From Chitinispirillales bacterium (GTDB taxonomy: Bacteria; Fibrobacterota; Chitinivibrionia; Chitinivibrionales; Chitinispirillaceae), in the NCBI GenBank assembly GCA_031254445.1, contig JAIRUL010000201.1:1-5226 (forward strand): a stretch of 5,226 nucleotides of DNA. The letters are read 5' to 3'. A program made the position numbers and the translations under genes. Positions 1 to 5,198 of this stretch are shown piece after piece (position 1 is the first letter of the stretch; the number at the start of each line of letters is the position of its first letter). The notes beneath the pieces are model-generated. The model made no database searches. It was not told the origin of the DNA and saw only the letters and a list, made by a program, of their open reading frames with translations.

Positions 1-10
1 CCGTAGGCTT
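1..10. repeat. Ten-base dispersed word, copy 1
   Basis: The word CCGTAGGCTT at the window's left edge recurs exactly at 3802-3811, immediately after the aroE stop codon. In both places it opens an AT-rich intergenic stretch containing TTTAAA and AAGATTT / AAATCTT words. Two copies of ten bases in 5 kb exceed chance expectation (about 0.005 for a given 10-mer), but many words were implicitly compared. It may be the edge of a short genome-wide intergenic repeat. The function is unknown. Confidence 0.45.
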
Positions 11-21
11 CGTCTGAAAAA

Positions 22-100
22 GATTTAAAAGGATTTAAAGGATTTAAAGGATTTAAAGGATTTAAAAGATTTAAAAAGATTTAAAAGATTAAAAGATTTT
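22..100. repeat. GATTTAAAG tandem array in the 5' region of the outer-membrane gene
   Basis: About eight head-to-tail units of GATTTAAAG or GATTTAAAA are visible, starting at 22, 32, 41, 50, 59, 68, 78 and 87, with lengths 10, 9, 9, 9, 9, 10, 9 and 8, then a final GATTTT at 95-100. The central units (32-67) are almost perfect 9-mers and the ends are degenerate. The array ends 5 bp before the Shine-Dalgarno of the gene at 116, so it lies in the promoter or 5' untranslated region. Read in that gene's frame, the central units spell Asp-Leu-Lys. That frame stays open from 29 but contains no start codon before 104, so the array is probably not translated. Confidence 0.9.
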
Positions 101-105
101 CATAT

Positions 106-110
106 GGAGG
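106..110 (+). promoter_or_regulatory. Shine-Dalgarno site that sets the start of the outer-membrane gene
   Basis: GGAGG lies five T residues upstream of ATG 116. An in-frame ATG at 104 overlaps the GGAGG itself and has no ribosome binding site of its own. Starting at 116 also yields a textbook signal peptide (Met-Lys-Lys-Arg, then a hydrophobic core), so 116 is the better start. Confidence 0.85.
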
Positions 111-115
111 TTTTT

Positions 116-1567
116 ATGAAAAAACGTAATGCTATTGCTATTGCCATTGCCATTACAGCTACGGCCGCTATGGCTTTAGCTCAGACCAAGGCGATTGACA
201 AGCACGGCGAGATGTTGTTTGAGGGGCGGCCGTTTTTTACGGACGGGTCGCTCTACAACAGCTACGACCTTGGCGGGTCGCCGCTTGGGTTGTTTGACAT
301 CGGGTCGCCGCGCTTTAGCGTTGAGGGCGGGTATAGGCGCACTGGTTTTGGCGACGGGGCGGGGAGCTATCTAAGCGGCCAGTCGTTTTTAATGGGCGAT
401 CCGGGGCGCGCGTTTTTTCAGGTCTTTTACGGCCCCGACATCTTGTCGCACAAGAACGGCGGCAACGCGGTTAGCCTGCCGCTGCACCGTTTTGGGTTGG
501 CCTTGGCCGCGCAGGGTACGTCGCAGGCGTTCCGCTCCTCGCTCATCGCCGACGGCTATTACGGGAAACAGGGGTGGGAGAATGGCGACAGCGCCAGGGT
601 GCTTATGGGTTTTGAGAGGCTTAGGTTCGATTTGGGTTCGCGGCCGCACCCGCTTTTGCGGGTAGGGCTCTTTTTCGGGGTCACAGGGGGCATTGACACG
701 CTCTACACCCCAAACAATGTTCACGAAGACCGTTCGGCGCAGATGAACCTGCCGGAGTTCGGCGCGAACTTTGACTTCGGCGGCGAGGATATGCCGCTGG
801 CGCGCAGCAATTTAACATTCTCTTACGCGTTCAGCCGTTTCGTTTACACGTCGAAGCCGATTGTACCCGGCAACGGCAACGCGGACGCTATCGTCAACGA
901 CAGCTTTAACCTCTTTTGGGTGACGCGGGGGTTGATACCGGTTGGCGGCGATAGTTGCCTCTTCTTAAAGCCCGGGCTGCTCGTCGGCTTTACGGGCAAC
1001 TCCGGCGAGATGCGCGCGCCGCACCCGGACAACGACATCATCCAACTTGGCGACGCGAGGCCCAATTCGCCCTACGGCCTGACCGGTTTTTGGTTCGGCA
1101 TAGGGACGGGCTTTGAGGTGCCCGCGTTTGGGGAGGCGTACGCCGAATACGCGCTTGCCGATATGTCGCTTGAGCGCAATGGGAACCCGTCCGTGGACAA
1201 GTCGCGGACGCTCCACCACGTATCCTTCGGCGTATCGACCCGTATGCACGAATATTTAACGCTGCCGCTGCATATCACGCCGCGGATAGCATATTTTGCC
1301 TCCGGCGCGACCGCTATGGCCGGCGCGTCCCATTTGGGGCTTGACCCGCTGAACATCGCGCCGGGCATGAGCAAGGGCTATCTATACGCGCCCCAAAATT
1401 TTTTAGACGGCTTCGCGCGCGTGTCGGGTTTTACCCTCGGCGTGGACGGGCTGGCGTTTGAAGAGCAGCTGCGGGCGGCGTTTTGGGCTACGTTCTTATC
1501 GAGCAGCGCAGAGTCGGCGGGCGGGGGTTTGGAGATTGGGCTTAGGGTAGGGTTTTGTATAAAATGA
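116..1567 (+). CDS. Secreted, putative outer-membrane beta-barrel protein of unknown function
   Basis: The product is 483 residues when started at ATG 116. Residues 1-22 form a Sec signal peptide: basic MKKR, an Ala/Ile core, then Ala-Leu-Ala with likely signal peptidase I cleavage before Gln23. There is no lipobox cysteine. The mature part is rich in Gly, Phe, Tyr and Ser and alternates polar and hydrophobic residues in short segments, with no long membrane helix. It ends with strand-like GLEIGLRVGF plus Cys-Ile-Lys, resembling a C-terminal barrel strand ending in an aromatic residue. This suggests an outer-membrane barrel, but I do not recognise a named family, and the prediction rests on composition and pattern only. 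Only two cysteines are seen, one mid-protein (GGDSCLF) and one near the C-terminus. A tandem repeat array lies directly upstream, and the sigma gene follows after 30 bp, so co-transcription is plausible. A lipid-transporting or porin-like role would be a guess. Confidence 0.75.
   Translation: MKKRNAIAIAIAITATAAMALAQTKAIDKHGEMLFEGRPFFTDGSLYNSYDLGGSPLGLFDIGSPRFSVEGGYRRTGFGDGAGSYLSGQSFLMGDPGRAFFQVFYGPDILSHKNGGNAVSLPLHRFGLALAAQGTSQAFRSSLIADGYYGKQGWENGDSARVLMGFERLRFDLGSRPHPLLRVGLFFGVTGGIDTLYTPNNVHEDRSAQMNLPEFGANFDFGGEDMPLARSNLTFSYAFSRFVYTSKPIVPGNGNADAIVNDSFNLFWVTRGLIPVGGDSCLFLKPGLLVGFTGNSGEMRAPHPDNDIIQLGDARPNSPYGLTGFWFGIGTGFEVPAFGEAYAEYALADMSLERNGNPSVDKSRTLHHVSFGVSTRMHEYLTLPLHITPRIAYFASGATAMAGASHLGLDPLNIAPGMSKGYLYAPQNFLDGFARVSGFTLGVDGLAFEEQLRAAFWATFLSSSAESAGGGLEIGLRVGFCIK
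131..154 (+). repeat. Four tandem GCYATT hexamers inside the signal peptide
   Basis: GCTATT GCTATT GCCATT GCCATT encodes four Ala-Ile pairs (residues 6-13) in the hydrophobic core of the signal peptide. Gain or loss of one unit would keep the reading frame and change the core length by two residues. Confidence 0.8.
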
Positions 1568-1580
1568 TAACGCTGTTAAC

Positions 1581-1585
1581 GGAGA
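1581..1585 (+). promoter_or_regulatory. Probable ribosome binding site of the sigma factor gene
   Basis: GGAGA stands 12 bases before ATG 1598, longer than the usual 5-9. In-frame ATGs at 1622 and 1646 have only AAAGAG-type purine runs abutting them, or a GAGG (1631-1634) 11 bases before the latter. The start is therefore not settled by the ribosome binding site alone. 1598 is preferred because it has the clearest site in the 30-bp gap. Confidence 0.5.
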
Positions 1586-1597
1586 CAAGTCGTACAC

Positions 1598-2926
1598 ATG
1601 CTTAGACACGCGCAAAAAGAGATGCCGAAAGAGGCACAGAAAGAGATGCATTACAGCGACCCCACCCAGCTGTACTTGAACAGCTTGGGGCGCGTTCCGC
1701 TGCTTAACCGCGGCGAGGAGAACGAGAAGGCGATTCTCATTTTCTTCGCGCAGCGCAACCTCATGGATATGGCGTTTCGGGAACCGTTCGTCCAGAGCGC
1801 GGTATACCGCATGGGCGACCAGCTCAAAGACAGCCTGATAGAGCCCGCCGACGTGCTGAGGATTCAGGAGGATCAGGTAAAGGATCCCGTGCAGGTGGAG
1901 AAGCTGCGCCAAGCGTTTGTCGATAGCGTCAAAGAGGTGAGGGGCATGACCGAAGAGGTCAGGAAGATGCGGGAGTCCGCCGGAGGGTCTAGCGAAGAGG
2001 CGGTTCTAAGCAAGATATCGAGCTTAGAAGACCAGTACGTAGACAGATGCCAGCAGCTGCGCCTAAACACAAGGCAGACAAAAGACCTCCTAGGCAAATA
2101 CAAAGAGTACCTGCACAACAACAAATTAGAGATTCTCATAGAAAATTTCAACTACTGGGAGGGTGTGCGCAACGAGGCGAAGTGCGCGATAATCGAGGCG
2201 AATCTGCGGCTTGTGGTGAGCGTCGCGAAGCGCTACGTGCACAGGGGCATAGAGATAATCGACCTCTTGCAGGAGGGCAACAAGGGCTTGATTACAGCGG
2301 TTGACAACTTCGACTACCGCAAGGGGCACAAGTTTTCCACCTACGCGATTTGGTGGATCCGCGAGGCCATATCGCGCGCCATCCACGAGAAGTCGAAGAC
2401 CATCCACCTGCCTACAAGCACATTCGATTTGGTCAACAGGGTCGAGCAGTTCAGCAGGAAGTGGAGCCTGACGCACGGGATGCCGCCGCCCGTTGATAAA
2501 ATTGCCGAGGAGCTCAAGTGCTCTATCGAAAAGGTCGAGCAGGCGCTCGAGTGCGCGGCAAACCCCATATCGCTCGACAAGGAGGTGGGCGACGACGACA
2601 GCACGACGATAGGCGAGTACATCGAAGACACGCAGAGCGAAGACCCGTTCAACCGCCTCTCGCTTAGCGACCTAAGGGCGCACATAAACTTGGTTTTAGA
2701 CGACTCGCTCGACCACAAGGAGCGCGAGACGGTGATAATGCGGTTTGGGCTCGACGACGGCAGGATCAAGACGCTCGGCGAAATAGGGGCGAAGCTCAAG
2801 TTGACAAACGAGAGGGTGCGCCAGATAGAGATAAAGGCCCTGCGCAAGCTCAAGCAGTCGAGCATGGCTCAAGAACTCTCGTCGTGGCGGGAAGACGTCG
2901 GGAGCATCACAGAGAGCGAGAACTGA
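1598..2926 (+). CDS. Sigma-70 family RNA polymerase sigma factor (RpoD-like)
   Basis: The product (442 residues) directs RNA polymerase to promoters. Seen in order: region 1.2 (about 20-45, DPTQLYLNSLG); a 140-residue charged helical stretch (46-190) resembling a shortened sigma-70 non-conserved region; regions 2.1-2.4 (about 192-272, with NLRLVVSVAKRY, DLLQEGNKGL, FSTYAIWWIRE); region 3 (about 273-360); and region 4 (about 361-425, helix-turn-helix with ERVRQIE, ALRKL). Region 1.1 is absent. The melting residues Phe246, Thr248, Tyr249, Trp252 and Trp253 are retained. By alignment to E. coli numbering, several promoter contacts differ: Q437 is Glu256, T440 is Ser259, H455 is Ser274, E458 is Asp277 and R584 is Asn404. 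It could be the lineage's primary sigma factor or a group 2 paralog, so I withhold the rpoD symbol. aroE follows after 4 bp. Family assignment is very secure; primary versus alternative role is open. Confidence 0.95.
   Translation: MLRHAQKEMPKEAQKEMHYSDPTQLYLNSLGRVPLLNRGEENEKAILIFFAQRNLMDMAFREPFVQSAVYRMGDQLKDSLIEPADVLRIQEDQVKDPVQVEKLRQAFVDSVKEVRGMTEEVRKMRESAGGSSEEAVLSKISSLEDQYVDRCQQLRLNTRQTKDLLGKYKEYLHNNKLEILIENFNYWEGVRNEAKCAIIEANLRLVVSVAKRYVHRGIEIIDLLQEGNKGLITAVDNFDYRKGHKFSTYAIWWIREAISRAIHEKSKTIHLPTSTFDLVNRVEQFSRKWSLTHGMPPPVDKIAEELKCSIEKVEQALECAANPISLDKEVGDDDSTTIGEYIEDTQSEDPFNRLSLSDLRAHINLVLDDSLDHKERETVIMRFGLDDGRIKTLGEIGAKLKLTNERVRQIEIKALRKLKQSSMAQELSSWREDVGSITESEN
1610..1648 (+). repeat. 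Internal duplication at the sigma factor N-terminus
   Basis: Residues 5-17 read AQKEM PKE AQKEM. The two 15-base copies (1610-1624 and 1634-1648) match at 13 of 15 positions, and each ends in an in-frame ATG. This points to a small 24-base tandem duplication, and it creates the alternative-start ambiguity described for the gene. Confidence 0.7.
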
Positions 2927-2930
2927 TTCC

Positions 2931-3800
2931 GTGGCGGAACTCAACATCTGCGGGCGTACAAAGAGCGTTTGCCTCCTAGGTTTTCCCGTGGCCCATTCTA
3001 TCTCGCCGCAGATACACAACCGCGCGTTTGGCGCGCTCGCGCTGCCGTATGCCTACATACCGTTAAGCGTCGCGCCGAAAGATTTGCACTCGGCAATCTA
3101 CACGGTGCGCTCAAGCATGGCCGGCGCGAACGTAACGATTCCGCACAAGGAGGCCGCGCTGCGCTATTGCGACTCTGTGTCGGAGCTGTCGGCGGCCACC
3201 GGGACGGTCAATACGCTGTACCTGAAAGACGGCGGCCTATGCGGGACGACAACGGATCCCATAGGCTTTTATAGGGCGCTCGCCGCGATAGGGCATAAAT
3301 TGGGCGATGACGATGCGATTATCTTAGGAAGCGGCGGAACCGCTAAAACGCTTGCCGCCGCGCTGCTGTTAGATAAAAAATGCAAATCGCTTGTAATTGC
3401 GGCGAGGTCGGTTGATAAGGCCGCCGCGCTTGCGTCGTCGCTCAAAAAAATAGAGACCGCGCCGGTAGAACATTGCAAGCTCGGATCGCCGGAGAGCATG
3501 GAATTTTTTAAAAAGTGTTCGCTCCTCGTCAACTGCACAAGCGTAGGGATGTCTCCCAATGTTGGCGATACGCCGCTTGGCAAGAGTTTTTTTCATTCGG
3601 GGATGACGGTGTTCGACGCGATATACAACCCTAGTGCAACGCGGTTTTTAAAGGAAGCGGCCGAAGTTGGGTGTAAGGTGAAGAACGGCCTGCTTATGCT
3701 TCTACATCAGGGTTTAGCATCTTTTCGATACTGGACGGGGGTTGATGCCCCAATAGATATTTTTGATGAGGCTTGGTTGCAGTCAATAGTTGATAATTAG
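2931..3800 (+). CDS. aroE: Shikimate dehydrogenase (NADP-dependent)
   Basis: The product (289 residues, usual length for the family) reduces 3-dehydroshikimate to shikimate with NADPH in the cytoplasm, the fourth step of the chorismate pathway. Visible motifs: shikimate-binding HSISP (Ser23, Ser25), NVTIPHK with catalytic Lys73, GTVNT (91-95), TTDPIGF with catalytic Asp109, the Rossmann glycine loop GSGGTAK (133-139), an Ala-Arg-Ser turn (158-160) where NADP-type enzymes bind the 2'-phosphate, NCTSVGM (201-207), FDAIYNP (228-234), and NGLLMLLHQG with Gln260. The start is GTG at 2931, 4 bp after the sigma stop; no good Shine-Dalgarno is seen beyond the purine run 2911-2920, so translation is probably coupled to the sigma gene. 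No other in-frame start lies between the sigma stop and this GTG. All key residues are intact. The second half is visibly more AT-rich than the first. Confidence 0.96.
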   Translation: MAELNICGRTKSVCLLGFPVAHSISPQIHNRAFGALALPYAYIPLSVAPKDLHSAIYTVRSSMAGANVTIPHKEAALRYCDSVSELSAATGTVNTLYLKDGGLCGTTTDPIGFYRALAAIGHKLGDDDAIILGSGGTAKTLAAALLLDKKCKSLVIAARSVDKAAALASSLKKIETAPVEHCKLGSPESMEFFKKCSLLVNCTSVGMSPNVGDTPLGKSFFHSGMTVFDAIYNPSATRFLKEAAEVGCKVKNGLLMLLHQGLASFRYWTGVDAPIDIFDEAWLQSIVDN

Positions 3801-3801
3801 A

Positions 3802-3811
3802 CCGTAGGCTT
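3802..3811. repeat. Ten-base dispersed word, copy 2
   Basis: This is an exact second copy of CCGTAGGCTT (first at 1-10), lying one base after the aroE stop codon and running into the hairpin at 3810-3835. See the entry at 1-10. Confidence 0.45.
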
Positions 3812-3835
3812 AAGGTTTTAAAGCCAAAATCTTAA
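3810..3835. other. AT-rich hairpin in the aroE-aroA gap; possible weak terminator
   Basis: TTAAGGTTTT (3810-3819) pairs with AAAATCTTAA (3826-3835), giving ten pairs including one G-U, around the loop AAAGCC. A competing five-pair stem GGCTT / AAGCC (3807-3811 with 3821-3825) is also possible. A short T-rich run (TTCTTTT, 3838-3844) follows. The stem has only one G-C pair, so it would be a weak terminator at best. It may instead be part of the repeated AT-rich intergenic element. Confidence 0.35.
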
Positions 3836-3844
3836 AATTCTTTT

Positions 3845-3848
3845 GAGG
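3845..3848 (+). promoter_or_regulatory. Ribosome binding site of aroA
   Basis: GAGG, within TGAGGAA, lies 12 bases before ATG 3861. An upstream in-frame TTG at 3843 overlaps this site and would add only a non-conserved RNRNN stretch. ATG 3861 gives the usual EPSP synthase N-terminus, so it is chosen although the spacing is long. Confidence 0.55.
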
Positions 3849-3860
3849 AACCGCAACAAC

Positions 3861-5171
3861 ATGAAATGGATTGTCCGCCCGTCAAAGCTCTCCGGCGCGA
3901 TAGCTGTGCCCCCGTCCAAGTCGCACACCATCCGCGCGCTAATCGTCGCCGCCTTGGCCTCCGGCGACTCCGCCATCCGCCGCCCGCTCCTTGAGGGCGA
4001 CGGCGCGTCGGCCATAAGGGCCGCCGTGTCGCTCGGCGCCACGGTTGACATGCGCGACGGCGATATCTTCGTGCGCGGCGTGGGCGGCGACATGAGCCTC
4101 GGCACCGACCACATAGACATGGGCAACTCCGGCACGGGCCTCAACCTCTTTTGCTCCGCCGCCGCGCTCGGCGGCCGCCGCCGCCGCTTCGACGGCGACG
4201 CGTCGCTGCGCGCGAGGCCGGTAAGGCCGCTCCTAGACGCGCTTGCGCAGCTCGGCGCAAGCGTCTCCATAGAGAGCGCGCAGGGCCAAGACCTGCCGTT
4301 CGCCATAAGCGGCCCGCTTAAGGGCGGGCGCGCGACGGTCGACGGCATCTCGTCGCAGTTTGTGTCAAGCCTCCTGTTTGCAGCCCCGCTAATCCATAGC
4401 GACACGCACATCACCGTGCAAAACCTCCACGAGCAGCCATACGTCGAGATGACGCTGTGGTGGCTTGCGGGCCAAGGCATAGAGGTGGAGTGCTCGAAGG
4501 AGCTGACCACGTACAAAATCCGCGGGGGGCAGGGCTACAAGCCTTTCGACGCGGTCATTCCCGGCGACTTTTCGTCGGCCGCCTTTTCCGCCGTGGCCGC
4601 GGCGATTGGCGGCTCGCCCGTCATGCTGCGCGGGCTCGACTTCTCCGACACGCAGGGCGACAAGGAAATCTTTTGCCACCTTGAGGCGATGGGCGCGAAA
4701 GTGGAGCGCGGGCAGAGCGAGGTAACCGTCTATGGCGGCAATTTACATGGCGCGATAATAGACCTAAACTCCACCCCCGACGCCCTGCCCGCTTTAGCCG
4801 TCGCCGCCGCGTCGGCGCAAGGCGAAACGGTTTTCACAAACGTAGAGCAGGCGAGGATAAAAGAGACCGACCGCATAGCCGTAATGGCGCAAGAGCTTGG
4901 CAAGATGGGAATAGAAGTGAAGGAGCTGCCGGACGGGATGGTGGTGCGCGGCGGCAGGCTTAGAGCCGCGCTGGTCGAGAGCCACCACGACCACAGGGTA
5001 GCGATGGCCTTAGCCGTGGCGGGGATGAACGCCGACGGGGAGACAGTGATAGAGGGGGCGGAGGCGGCGGGGATCACCTACGGGCCGTTTGTTGAGGACT
5101 TTTCGAGGCTAGGGGCGAACATAGCAGTTGATTTTGACGTTGACGCTAAAAAGTCAAAATCTTTTTTTTAA
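3861..5171 (+). CDS. aroA: 3-phosphoshikimate 1-carboxyvinyltransferase (EPSP synthase)
   Basis: The product (436 residues, close to the usual 420-450) transfers the enolpyruvyl group of PEP to shikimate 3-phosphate, the sixth step of the chorismate pathway; cytoplasmic. Motifs: PPSKSHTIRA (Lys20, Ser21, Arg25 match E. coli K22, S23, R27), GNSGTG (88-93, glycine of the PEP site kept), LRARP with Arg119 (R124), SSQF (Ser164, Ser165, Gln166), PY with Tyr194 (Y200), PGDFSSAAF with Asp236 (D242), STPDA with Asp307 (D313), RIKETDR (Glu335, Arg338) and HDHR (His378, Arg379). Two family residues look replaced: the Arg after GT-x-x (E. coli R100) is Asn95, and the PEP-binding Lys411 aligns with Ile405 in AAGITYGPF. 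The last 15 residues form a Lys/Ser/Phe tail partly encoded by an inverted repeat. The gene lies 60 bp after aroE. The family call is secure; whether kinetics differ is unknown. Confidence 0.94.
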   Translation: MKWIVRPSKLSGAIAVPPSKSHTIRALIVAALASGDSAIRRPLLEGDGASAIRAAVSLGATVDMRDGDIFVRGVGGDMSLGTDHIDMGNSGTGLNLFCSAAALGGRRRRFDGDASLRARPVRPLLDALAQLGASVSIESAQGQDLPFAISGPLKGGRATVDGISSQFVSSLLFAAPLIHSDTHITVQNLHEQPYVEMTLWWLAGQGIEVECSKELTTYKIRGGQGYKPFDAVIPGDFSSAAFSAVAAAIGGSPVMLRGLDFSDTQGDKEIFCHLEAMGAKVERGQSEVTVYGGNLHGAIIDLNSTPDALPALAVAAASAQGETVFTNVEQARIKETDRIAVMAQELGKMGIEVKELPDGMVVRGGRLRAALVESHHDHRVAMALAVAGMNADGETVIEGAEAAGITYGPFVEDFSRLGANIAVDFDVDAKKSKSFF

Positions 5172-5184
5172 AGATTTTGACTTT
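5150..5184. repeat. Perfect 15-bp inverted repeat spanning the aroA stop codon
   Basis: AAAGTCAAAATCTTT (5150-5164) and AAAGATTTTGACTTT (5170-5184) are exact reverse complements around a five-T loop. The left arm encodes the end of AroA, and the stop codon (5169-5171) sits at the loop and right-arm boundary. No T-run follows; the next bases are the AAGGAG of the next gene, so this is not a standard intrinsic terminator for aroA on the + strand. A role in mRNA stability, translation control of the next gene, or as a repeat unit is possible. Confidence 0.85.
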
Positions 5185-5190
5185 AAGGAG
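5185..5190 (+). promoter_or_regulatory. Ribosome binding site of the next gene
   Basis: AAGGAG stands eight bases before ATG 5199, ideal spacing, and directly abuts the 3' arm of the inverted repeat. If the hairpin forms it leaves the site just exposed; breathing or stacking could tune access. Confidence 0.8.
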
Positions 5191-5198
5191 AATTAACA

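Noticed and set aside
22..100. Possible CRISPR array
   Set aside because: Units are 8-10 bp, contiguous and without spacers, so this is a simple tandem repeat.
104..115. ATG 104 as start of the outer-membrane protein
   Set aside because: It overlaps the GGAGG ribosome binding site that serves ATG 116 and would put Glu and Phe ahead of the basic start of the signal peptide.
2341..2865. Open frame on the - strand opposite the sigma factor gene (174 codons)
   Set aside because: It lies entirely antisense to conserved sigma regions 2-4 and its Ser/Leu-rich translation shows no domain; it follows from the sigma codon pattern.
3777..3797. Possible aroA promoter: TTGCAG (3777-3782) with GATAAT (3792-3797)
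   Set aside because: The two boxes are only nine bases apart, and no alternative -35 box lies at a 16-18 base distance; the -10-like word alone in AT-rich DNA is weak evidence.
4170..4179. GC-rich palindrome GGCGGCCGCC
   Set aside because: It lies in aroA within a run of GGC/CGC codons (Gly-Gly-Arg-Arg) and is explained by codon bias.
3818..4516. Long open frame on the - strand opposite aroA (232 codons)
   Set aside because: It is a shadow of a GC-rich, strongly supported aroA gene. Its product is Ser/Arg/Pro-rich, matches no family I recognise, and lacks a convincing ribosome binding site.
5150..5184. Standard rho-independent terminator for aroA
   Set aside because: The stem has only three G-C pairs and is followed by a ribosome binding site, not a T-run.
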